A model generated the notes under the pieces. That model was not told the DNA's origin. It did not search any database and worked only from the letters and a program-made list of their open reading frames with translations. Shown in pieces: positions 42,861 through 49,532 of a DNA stretch of 64,000 bases. Both the position numbers and the translations under genes were made by a program. This stretch comes from Palsa-504 sp963808615. GTDB taxonomy: Bacteria; Actinomycetota; Actinomycetes; Streptosporangiales; Streptosporangiaceae. The DNA lies in assembly GCA_963808615.1 (NCBI GenBank), contig CAWEGV010000010.1:614798-678797 (forward strand), given 5' to 3'. Each line of letters starts with the position of its first letter. The first letter of the stretch is position 1.

Positions 42861-43409
42861 TTGCCGCCCTCCGAACCCGACGTGCTGATCAAGCGCCTGG
42901 ATCCCGGCGTGCCGCTGCCGTCGTACGCCCACCCGGGGGATGCGGGCGCGGACCTGACCGCGGCCGAGGACATCGAGCTAGCCCCCGGCCAGCGGGCCCT
43001 GGTGCGGACCGGCCTGGCCATCGCGCTGCCCGCAGGCTACGCGGCGTTCGTCCACCCGCGTTCCGGCCTGGCGGCGAAGTACGGGGTGACGCTGGTGAAC
43101 GGGCCGGGGACGGTCGACGCCGGCTATCGGGGCGAGATCAAGGTGACCCTGCTGAACACCGACTCCGAGCACTCGGTCAGCTTCAGGCGAGGAGACAGGA
43201 TCGCGCAACTGGTCATCCAGCGGGTGGAGCGGGCCATCTTCCATGAGGCAGACGTACTCCCCGGGTCGATGCGAGGTGACGGCGGCTTCGGTTCCACAGG
43301 TGGCCACGGCCCAGGGGGGAACGGGGGGCCGCGGGGGTCTGGGGGGGAAGGTTCCCCCCCAGGATCGGGGGGATCCCGGGGGGTCGTCCCCCCGGGGCCA
43401 GCACAGTAA
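42861..43409 (+). CDS. dut: dUTP diphosphatase
   Basis: A 182-residue trimeric dUTPase, removing dUTP and making dUMP. All five motifs are present: HPGDAGADL, HPRSGLAAKYGV, GTVDAGYRGEIKVTLLNT, RRGDRIAQLVIQRV and RGDGGFGSTGGH. The protein should end soon after the last motif; about 30 more residues (GPGGNGGPRGSGG...) come from GC-rich element E. The TTG start at 42861 with AGGAG 5 nt upstream gives PPSEPDVLIKRLDP; GTG 42840 is possible. Confidence 0.93.
   Translation: MPPSEPDVLIKRLDPGVPLPSYAHPGDAGADLTAAEDIELAPGQRALVRTGLAIALPAGYAAFVHPRSGLAAKYGVTLVNGPGTVDAGYRGEIKVTLLNTDSEHSVSFRRGDRIAQLVIQRVERAIFHEADVLPGSMRGDGGFGSTGGHGPGGNGGPRGSGGEGSPPGSGGSRGVVPPGPAQ
43312..43404 (+). repeat. GC-rich palindromic element, copy E
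   Basis: GGGGGGAACGGGGGGCC, GGGGGTCTGGGGGGGAAGG, TTCCCCCC, GATCGGGGGGATCCC and GGGGGGTCGTCCCCCCGGGG in order, ending CCAGCAC. The end matches copies A and D. It supplies the C-terminal tail and stop of dut. Confidence 0.7.
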
Positions 43410-43421
43410 GGAGCGTGCGGA

Positions 43422-44180
43422 GTGTTTCGTCGGCGTCGTTCAGCAGACGTTGGCCAGGACTGGGACGAAGAGCCAGACCAGCCTGACCTGTACGGCGACG
43501 AGCTGGACTACGAGGAGCCGGCCGAGGACGAGGAGCCTGCCGGGGCGGCACGCGCGGAGGGCGGCCCGTGGGACGCCGGTGAGCCGTACCCGGCCCGGGA
43601 CCGGGTGGACCTCGGTAGCCTGCACGTGCCGGTCGGTCCCGAGCACGAAATCCAGCTCGTCATGGCCGACCAGCACGGTGCCTGGGTAACGGTCAAGCAC
43701 GGCGAGAGCGAGATGCAGCTCCAGGCCTTCGCCGCGGCGCGGCGCGGCGCACTGTGGGACGACGTGCGGAGTGAGATCGCCAACGAGGTGCGCGATGCAG
43801 GCGGTGAGAGCGAGGACAGGCCCGGGCCGTTCGGCATCGAGCTCGCGGCTCAGGTGCCCGCCGAGCCCGGGCTTCCGGCTTCCGGCTTCCGGATGGTCCG
43901 CTTCGTCGGAGTCGACGGCCCACGCTGGTTCCTGCGCGGCCTGTTCACCGGGCCCGCCGCAGCCGGCGGCGATGCGGCCAGCATGCTCGAGGACGTCCTC
44001 AGGGACGTCGTGGTGGTACGCGGCGAGCACCCGGTGCCGCCGCGGGAGATCCTGGAGCTGCAGCTGCCCCCAGAGGCGCGGCAGGCGCTCGAGGAGCAGG
44101 CAGCCGGGGCCGGGGAGGACAAATTCCGGACCGACCTGAACCCCTTCGAACGCGGCCCGGAGTTTACCGAGACTCGTTAG
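43422..44180 (+). CDS. DUF3710 family protein
   Basis: A 252-residue protein found next to dut in actinomycetes. The first 60 residues are acidic and disordered (EEPDQPDLYGDELDYEEPAEDEEPAG); then a folded domain begins at RVDLGSLHVPVGPEHEIQLVMAD, with VTVKHGESEMQLQAFAAARRGALWDDVRSEIANEV, RMVRFVGVDGPRWFLRGLFTG and VVVRGEHPVPPREILELQLP. Function unknown. GTG start 43422 with GCGGAG upstream; overlaps the trkA end by 17 nt. Confidence 0.88.
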   Translation: MFRRRRSADVGQDWDEEPDQPDLYGDELDYEEPAEDEEPAGAARAEGGPWDAGEPYPARDRVDLGSLHVPVGPEHEIQLVMADQHGAWVTVKHGESEMQLQAFAAARRGALWDDVRSEIANEVRDAGGESEDRPGPFGIELAAQVPAEPGLPASGFRMVRFVGVDGPRWFLRGLFTGPAAAGGDAASMLEDVLRDVVVVRGEHPVPPREILELQLPPEARQALEEQAAGAGEDKFRTDLNPFERGPEFTETR

Positions 44181-44832
44181 CGCTCAGCAGGCGCGCCAGC
44201 TCTTCTTCCACATCCTCGCTGGTCACGAAGAACAGCTCATCGCCGGCCTGGAGCGGATCGTCCGGCTGGGGGACCAGCACCCGGCCCTCGCGCAGGATGG
44301 CGACGAGCGCGGTGTCCATGGGCCACTCGATGCCGCCGACGCGCTCGCCGACCAGCGGCGCCTCGGCCGGCATGGTCAGCTCCACCAGGCTGGCCTCGCT
44401 GTGCCCGAATGTCATCAGACGCACCAGGTCGCCCACGCTGACCGCCTCCTCGACCAGCGCGGAGAGCAGCCGTGGCGTGGAGACTGCCACGTCGACACCC
44501 CAGGATTCGTTGTACAGCCACTCGTTGCCCGGGGTGTTCACCCTCGCCACCACCCGGGGCACCCCGTACTCGGTCTTGGCCAGCAGCGACACGACCAGGT
44601 TCACCTTGTCGTCGCCGGTCGCCGCGACGACCACGTTGCACCGGTACAGCGCGGCGTCATCCAGGGAGCTGATCTCACATGCATCGGCGAGCAGCCACTC
44701 GGCGCGGGGCATGCCTTCCACTTTGATCGCCGACGGATCATGGTCGATGAGCAGCACCTCGTGCCCGTTGTCCAGGAGTTCGCTGGCGATGGAGCGGCCG
44801 ACCGCCCCGGCTCCCGCTATCGCGACGCGCAT
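44164..44832 (-). CDS. ceoC: TrkA-type potassium uptake regulatory protein (second gene)
   Basis: A 222-residue RCK protein. The N-terminal Rossmann domain begins MRVAIAGAGAVGRSIASELL (GxGxxG), with Asp at the end of the second strand (LLIDHDPSAI) that suits NAD; the C-terminal RCK_C begins near 145 (SLVELTMPAEAPLVGERV). The pair controls a Trk/Ktr-type K+ channel through nucleotide binding. It starts at a TGATG junction with the upstream gene, so both are co-translated. Naming follows the M. tuberculosis ceoB/ceoC pair. Confidence 0.88.
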   Translation of the reverse strand: MRVAIAGAGAVGRSIASELLDNGHEVLLIDHDPSAIKVEGMPRAEWLLADACEISSLDDAALYRCNVVVAATGDDKVNLVVSLLAKTEYGVPRVVARVNTPGNEWLYNESWGVDVAVSTPRLLSALVEEAVSVGDLVRLMTFGHSEASLVELTMPAEAPLVGERVGGIEWPMDTALVAILREGRVLVPQPDDPLQAGDELFFVTSEDVEEELARLLSANESR

Positions 44833-45494
44833 CAGTGCCCGCCTCCCCGGGACCCGAAGGCGACGGCGATCCGGTCCAGTTCGCTTTCCCTGGCCACGAC
44901 GTGTATCACGTCTCCTTCCTGCAGCACCGTCCCCGGTTCGGGGACGAACGCCTGGCCGAGCCGGTCGATGAAGACGATCCGGGTCGTCGAGGAGGCCTCC
45001 GCGGCCTTGACGGGCTCGCCGATCCAGGCGGGCGAGAAGGCGACCTCGGCCAGCACGATCTTGCCCGTGGGATCCCGCCAGAGCGGCTCGGTGCCCTCGG
45101 GCAGCAGCTTGCGCAGCATCTGGTCGGCGGTCCAGCGCACCGTGGCCACGGTGGGGATGCCGAGGCGCTCGTAGACCTCGGCCCGCCGCGGGTCGTAGAT
45201 CCGCGCGGCCACCCTGAGCACGCCGAACGTCTCCCGGGCCACCCGGGCCGCGATGATGTTCGAGTTGTCGCCGCTGCTGACGGCGGCGAAGGCGTCTGCC
45301 CGCTCGATCCCGGCCTGTATGAGCACAGCCCGGTCGAACCCGATACCGGTGACCCGCTCGCCCTTGAACGACGACCGGAGCCGACGGAATGCCTCCGGGT
45401 CCCTGTCGATGATCGCGATGCTGGCTTCCCGGTCCTCCAGGATGTGAGCCAGTGTCGACCCCACCCGTCCGCAGCCCATGATCACGATGTGCAC
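44832..45494 (-). CDS. ceoB: TrkA-type potassium uptake regulatory protein (first gene)
   Basis: A 220-residue RCK protein with the Rossmann motif VHIVIMGCGRVGSTLAHIL, IIDRDPEAF for NAD ribose, and FGVLRVAARIYDPRRAEVYERLGIPTVATVRWTADQML. RCK_C starts near 135 (EVAFSPAWIGEPV). The GTG at 45494 follows GGAGG by 6 nt and begins the Rossmann strand; ORF upstream codons are not needed. First of the two-gene trk operon; convergent with DUF3710. Confidence 0.88.
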   Translation of the reverse strand: MHIVIMGCGRVGSTLAHILEDREASIAIIDRDPEAFRRLRSSFKGERVTGIGFDRAVLIQAGIERADAFAAVSSGDNSNIIAARVARETFGVLRVAARIYDPRRAEVYERLGIPTVATVRWTADQMLRKLLPEGTEPLWRDPTGKIVLAEVAFSPAWIGEPVKAAEASSTTRIVFIDRLGQAFVPEPGTVLQEGDVIHVVARESELDRIAVAFGSRGGGH

Positions 45495-45575
45495 GATCGT
45501 CCTCCACACTGAGCCGGGTTCCCCGATCAGGTCGCCTCGCCCAAGGTATGCCCCCGCGTGCGAGAATGCGACCCC

Positions 45576-47003
45576 ATGAATTATCAGGCCGGTCAGGTTG
45601 TCGAGGTGACGGCTTCAGAGGTCGCGCACGGCGGCTGGTGCGTCGCTCGGCCCGGCTCAGGACCGGTCGTGTTCGTGCGGCACGCGCTGCCCGGCGAGCG
45701 GGTCCTGGCCCGGATCACCGAGGTCACCTCCCGCCTGGTGCGCGCCGAAGTGGCAGACGTCCTGGCCGCGTCGCCCCATCGGGTCGAACCGCCCTGCCCG
45801 CACGCTGGCCCTGGCCGCTGCGGCGGCTGCGATTGGCAGCACGCTTCCTTGCCCGCACAGCGGGCGCTCAAGGCCGCAGTGATCCGCCAGCAGCTCAGGC
45901 GGCTGGCGGGCATCGAACGCGAGGTCACGGTGGAACCCTTGCCGGGCGACGGGGGCGGCGGGGAGAGCCCGGTGGAACCCTTGCCGGGCGACGGGGGCGG
46001 CGGGGGGAGCCCGGTACCCGCCCGCCGGGCGGGCCTGGGCTGGCGGACCCGGGTGCGCTTCGCGGTGCGGGCCGACGGCGTGGCCGGGTTGCACGCGCAC
46101 CGGTCACATGAAGTGATCGACGTCGGCACGTGCCTGATCGCCCATCCCGTGATCACGGATCTGGCCATCCCGCGCCGGCGATGGCCCGGAGTGGCCGTGA
46201 TCGAGGCGATGGCCGGAACCGGGCTCGCCGAAAGCGAGGGCTACCAGGGGCGCCGTCCCTCCGGGAGCCAGCAGAGCGCCGTGATCGTGTCACCGGACCG
46301 GACCGGCCGAACCCGTGGCCGCCCGGTGTCAATTGAAGGGATAAAGGCGGACTCGGTCCTCCGCCGCACCGGACCGCGGAGCCGCAGCCTGGCCCCGCTG
46401 CGCGGCCGTCCCTACCTGAGCCAGCGTGCGGCGGACCGGGACTGGCGGGTCAGCGCGGGCACGTTCTGGCAGGTGCATCCGGGCGCGGCGGACGCGCTGG
46501 CGGACGCCGTCCTGGCCGCGCTCGAGCCACGGCCGGGTGACGCGGTGCTGGACCTGTACTGCGGAGCTGGGCTGTTTGCCGGGGTGCTGGCGCCCGCGGT
46601 CGGACCGGGCGGGACCGTGATCGGCATCGAGTCCGACGCCACGGCGGTCCGTGACGCCCGCTACAACCTGCGAGAATGGCCCTGGGCGCAGGTGCGCAAG
46701 GGCGACGTCGCGGGTGTGCTGGCCTGGGCCCTGCCGCCCGCCCGGCTGGTGGTGGCCGACCCGCCCCGCGCGGGGCTGGCCCGGGAGGTCATCGACTACC
46801 TGAACCGTCCAGGGAGCGGGGCGTGCCGCCTGGCCTACGTATCGTGCGACCCTGCGACACTGGCCCGCGACATCGGGCTGCTGGTCGCGCACGGCTGGGT
46901 GCTCGACGGCCTGCGCGCGTTCGACGCCTTCCCGATGACCCATCACGTCGAGTGCGTCGCCATCATGGGAAAGGATGGCGCGCCGGGCCCCGAGCCTGGC
47001 TAG
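45576..47003 (+). CDS. TRAM-domain class I SAM-dependent RNA methyltransferase (RumA/TrmA family)
   Basis: About 475 residues. N-terminal TRAM (QVVEVTASEVAHGGWCVARPGSGPVVFVRHALPGERV), then a Cys cluster CPHAGPGRCGGCDWQHAS as in RumA 4Fe-4S enzymes (CxxxxxGxCGGCxxQH). The catalytic domain has VLDLYCGAGLFAG, GIESDATAVRDARYN, VVADPPRAG and the nucleophile Cys in LAYVSCDPATLARD. It methylates uridine C5 in rRNA or tRNA; which one is not known. Linker residues 119-146 carry a 42-bp repeat. ATG 45576 is chosen. Confidence 0.85.
   Translation: MNYQAGQVVEVTASEVAHGGWCVARPGSGPVVFVRHALPGERVLARITEVTSRLVRAEVADVLAASPHRVEPPCPHAGPGRCGGCDWQHASLPAQRALKAAVIRQQLRRLAGIEREVTVEPLPGDGGGGESPVEPLPGDGGGGGSPVPARRAGLGWRTRVRFAVRADGVAGLHAHRSHEVIDVGTCLIAHPVITDLAIPRRRWPGVAVIEAMAGTGLAESEGYQGRRPSGSQQSAVIVSPDRTGRTRGRPVSIEGIKADSVLRRTGPRSRSLAPLRGRPYLSQRAADRDWRVSAGTFWQVHPGAADALADAVLAALEPRPGDAVLDLYCGAGLFAGVLAPAVGPGGTVIGIESDATAVRDARYNLREWPWAQVRKGDVAGVLAWALPPARLVVADPPRAGLAREVIDYLNRPGSGACRLAYVSCDPATLARDIGLLVAHGWVLDGLRAFDAFPMTHHVECVAIMGKDGAPGPEPG
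45930..46013 (+). repeat. 42-bp tandem repeat in the methyltransferase linker
   Basis: Two copies differing by one base (GAG to GGG), encoding VEPLPGDGGGGESP and VEPLPGDGGGGGSP between the TRAM-Cys region and the catalytic domain. The frame is kept. Confidence 0.9.
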
Positions 47004-47254
47004 GCGGGTGATCCGGTACCCGCGGTGGCCTTGACGTAGTAACCCAGACCCGGGATGCGGACGAGCAGGCCTTCGTCTACCAGCGTCCGCAGCGCCTTGG
47101 CGCACGTCTGGCGGGCATGCCCGTACTGCTGACTCAGGGTGGTAATGGACGGCGTCGGCATACCGGGCGCGAGGGTTCCCTCGGTGATCTGCCGCCGCAG
47201 CAGCGCGGCCAGACGCACGTACGCTCTTGGGTCCGATTCGTCGCTTATCGACAC
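47000..47254 (-). CDS. Small GntR-type winged-helix regulator
   Basis: An 84-residue protein with only a winged-helix domain: DPRAYVRLAALLRRQITEGTLAPGMPTPSITTLSQQYGHARQTCAKALRTLVDEGLLVRIPGLGYYV. There is no effector domain, as in short YtrA-like or SatR-like GntR proteins. GTG 47254 is preferred over 47329 because the perfect palindrome (47269-47290) then lies just upstream. It is divergent from the small ORF at 47404 and probably represses itself and that gene. Confidence 0.75.
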   Translation of the reverse strand: MSISDESDPRAYVRLAALLRRQITEGTLAPGMPTPSITTLSQQYGHARQTCAKALRTLVDEGLLVRIPGLGYYVKATAGTGSPA

Positions 47255-47268
47255 TCTCGTACCGTACT

Positions 47269-47290
47269 CGATTGGCAATATTGCCAATCG
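47269..47290. promoter_or_regulatory. Perfect 22-bp palindrome, candidate GntR operator
   Basis: Half-site CGATTGGCAAT followed by its exact reverse complement ATTGCCAATCG, no spacer, AT-rich against the local sequence. It lies 15 bp upstream of the GntR start and 114 bp before the divergent ATG 47404. A 22-bp perfect match is unlikely by chance. Confidence 0.7.
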
Positions 47291-47403
47291 CAACGCTTCG
47301 ACACTAGTCGAGATTAGACGAGAGTTCAATAGTGCGTTACCGTCGGAATCGCCAGGGCCTCACGAACCCTGAAATGAGGCCGAGCCAAAATCCAGGGCAG
47401 GTC

Positions 47404-47718
47404 ATGATCTTCTACTCGTGGACGGCACTCAGCGGCAGCTCCGGATCCTCGGTCGCCATGGGCATCACCGATGATCGCGGCCGGGCCATGCGGGCAGGGG
47501 AGGAGAGCCTTGACTCGGGTCAGGCCATCGTGGTCATCATCGACGCCGTGCGGCCCGCGATGGCGCCACATACCCTGGCCCCGTGCTACGTACACACCGG
47601 CGTGGGCTGGCTGGGACGGTGCACGGCCGCGGGCGAGGTGTCCTGGGACAGGTTCTTCGCCCCCGGTGATCCAGGTGATAGGGCCGGGTCCGCGGACCCT
47701 GGCAGGATAGGAGGATGA
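47404..47718 (+). CDS. Small hypothetical protein linked to a GntR regulator
   Basis: A 104-residue soluble protein. It reads MIFYSWTALSGSSGSSVAMG, ITDDRGRAMRAGEESLDSGQAIVVIIDAVRPAMAPHTLAPCYVHTGVGWLGR and GEVSWDRFF, which shows conserved-type residues and no low complexity in its first 85 residues. Its ATGA overlaps the LLM oxidoreductase start by 4 nt, which supports it as a real translated gene. I cannot name its function. ATG 47404 is preferred over GTG 47332. Divergent from the GntR gene. Confidence 0.6.
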   Translation: MIFYSWTALSGSSGSSVAMGITDDRGRAMRAGEESLDSGQAIVVIIDAVRPAMAPHTLAPCYVHTGVGWLGRCTAAGEVSWDRFFAPGDPGDRAGSADPGRIGG

Positions 47719-48644
47719 AACTCCGGATCTTCACCGAACCGCAGCAGGGCGCCGACTACCAGACGCTGCGGAACGTGGCGCTCGCCGCGGAGGAACTCGG
47801 CTTCGACGCCTTCTTCAGGTCCGACCACTTCCTGAAGATGGGCCACGTCTCCGGGCTGCCGGGCCCGACCGACGCATGGGCCACGCTGGCGGGCCTGGCC
47901 ATCGAGACCAGCCGTATCAGGCTGGGGACACTGATGTCGGCGGCGACGTTCCGGTTGCCCGGCCCGCTCGCGATCATGGTGGCGCAGGTTGACCAGATGA
48001 GCGGCGGCCGGGCCGAATTCGGCCTCGGCACCGGCTGGTTCGAGGCCGAGCACGCCGCCTACGGCATACCGTTCCCGTCGCTGGGCGAGCGCTTCGACCT
48101 GCTGGAGGAGCAGCTCACGGTCATCACCGGGCTGTGGGGGACTCCGGATGGTCAGACGTTCTCCTTCGAGGGGGCGCATTACCGGGTGTCGGACTCGCCC
48201 GGATTGCCGAAGCCGGCCCAGCGGCCACGCCCGCCCGTTCTGCTTGGTGGCGGGGGCGCCCGCCGTACCCCACGGCTGGCCGCCAGGTTCGCCGACGAGT
48301 TCAACGTGCCGTTCCGGTCGCTGGCTGATTCAGCAGCCGGATTCGTGCGAGTCCGCGAGGCCTGCGAGGCCGCCGGGCGCTACCCATCGTCCATGATCTT
48401 CTCGGTGGCCCAGACGGTGTGCTGCGGCAAGGACGAGGCCGAGTTCCGCCGCCGTGCGGCCGCCATCGGGGAGGAGCCCGAGGACCTGCGCGCCAACGGG
48501 ATCGGCGGAACGCCGGGGGAGGTCGTGGCCAAGATCGCGGAGTTCGCCGAGATCGGGGCGGAGCGGGTCTACCTGCAGGTGCTCGATCTGAGTGACCTCA
48601 GTCACCTGGAGCTGCTCGCGTCCGACGTGCTCCCGCAGGTATAG
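47715..48644 (+). CDS. LLM-class F420-dependent oxidoreductase
   Basis: A 309-residue luciferase-like (beta/alpha)8 flavin/deazaflavin enzyme. Landmarks: MKLRIFTEPQQGADYQTLRNVALAAEELGFDAFFRSDHF, SRIRLGTLMSAATFRLPGPLAIMVAQVDQMSGGRAEFGLGTGWFEAEHAAYGI, PPVLLGGGGARRT, and VYLQVLDL. Actinobacterial members use F420. Substrate unknown. Coupled to the small ORF before it by ATGA. Confidence 0.85.
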   Translation: MKLRIFTEPQQGADYQTLRNVALAAEELGFDAFFRSDHFLKMGHVSGLPGPTDAWATLAGLAIETSRIRLGTLMSAATFRLPGPLAIMVAQVDQMSGGRAEFGLGTGWFEAEHAAYGIPFPSLGERFDLLEEQLTVITGLWGTPDGQTFSFEGAHYRVSDSPGLPKPAQRPRPPVLLGGGGARRTPRLAARFADEFNVPFRSLADSAAGFVRVREACEAAGRYPSSMIFSVAQTVCCGKDEAEFRRRAAAIGEEPEDLRANGIGGTPGEVVAKIAEFAEIGAERVYLQVLDLSDLSHLELLASDVLPQV

Positions 48645-48646
48645 GG

Positions 48647-49462
48647 CTAGCCGAACGCGCCGATGGCCGCTGCCCGGCCGGCCGCGCTGGTGGCTGCGTA
48701 GCCGTAGGTGCCGTGGTCACGGAGTTCGGTGGCTGCCTCCACGAGGGCTCCGAGCGCGGCGAAGGCGAACGCGCCGCCCACCGAGATCCGGGCCACGCCG
48801 GCCTCGGCAAGTTCGGGCACCGGCGGCGCGCTGCCGATGGCCAGCACGTTGACCGGGCGGTCGACCTCGCGGACCAGCCGGCGGATGTCGCCGATGTCAC
48901 GCAGGCCGGGAGCGTACAGAACATCGGCGCCGGCCTCCTGGTAAGCCTGCAGCCTGGCGATCGTATCCGCTAGGTCGGCCCGCCCGTGCAGGTAGTTCTC
49001 GGCGCGGGCGGTGAGCACGAAGTGGACGCCGCCTTCGTGGGCGGCCTGCGCCGCCGCCGCGACACGTTCGGCTGCGGCCTGAAGGCCATAGAGGGGCTCC
49101 TCGTCCCGGCCGGTGAAATCCTCCACCGAACCCCCGGCCAGGCCGACCTCAATGCCCAGCCTGATCGTCTCCGCCACTGCGGCCGGCTCGTCCGCGTAAC
49201 CGTTCTCCAGGTCGGCCGAGACCGGCAGCTCGGTCGCCGCGACGATGACCGCGGCGTGCACCAGGGCTTCTTCCCTGCTCACCTCGCCATCGACCCGGCC
49301 CACAGAGGCAGCGAAGCCGGAGCTCGTGGTCGCGAGGGCCTTGAATCCGAGCGATGAGAGCAGCTTGGCCGAGCCGAGATCCCACGGGTTCGGCAGCAGC
49401 AGGGGCTCGCCCGGCCGGTGCAGGGAAAGGAATGCGCGCGCCTTGTCCGCCTGAGAAGTCAT
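48647..49462 (-). CDS. Isocitrate lyase/PEP mutase family protein
   Basis: A 271-residue (beta/alpha)8 enzyme. PLLLPNPWDLGSAKLLSSLGFKALATTSSGFAASVGR, PVSADLENGYAD (metal-binding Asp and Glu), EDFTGRDEEPLYGLQ, and VLTARAENYLHGRADLADTIARLQAYQEAGADVLYAPGL match the PEP mutase/oxaloacetase subgroup. The KKCGH loop that makes isocitrate lyases is absent. The reaction could be C-C or P-C bond making or cutting, not determined. ATG 49462 is chosen. Convergent with the LLM gene. Confidence 0.85.
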   Translation of the reverse strand: MTSQADKARAFLSLHRPGEPLLLPNPWDLGSAKLLSSLGFKALATTSSGFAASVGRVDGEVSREEALVHAAVIVAATELPVSADLENGYADEPAAVAETIRLGIEVGLAGGSVEDFTGRDEEPLYGLQAAAERVAAAAQAAHEGGVHFVLTARAENYLHGRADLADTIARLQAYQEAGADVLYAPGLRDIGDIRRLVREVDRPVNVLAIGSAPPVPELAEAGVARISVGGAFAFAALGALVEAATELRDHGTYGYAATSAAGRAAAIGAFG

Positions 49463-49532
49463 GCCCTTAACGTAATGGTCGGGCCTGCCGGTATAGCTTG
49501 CGGGGCGCAAACCGCGATGCGATCGTTGACCA

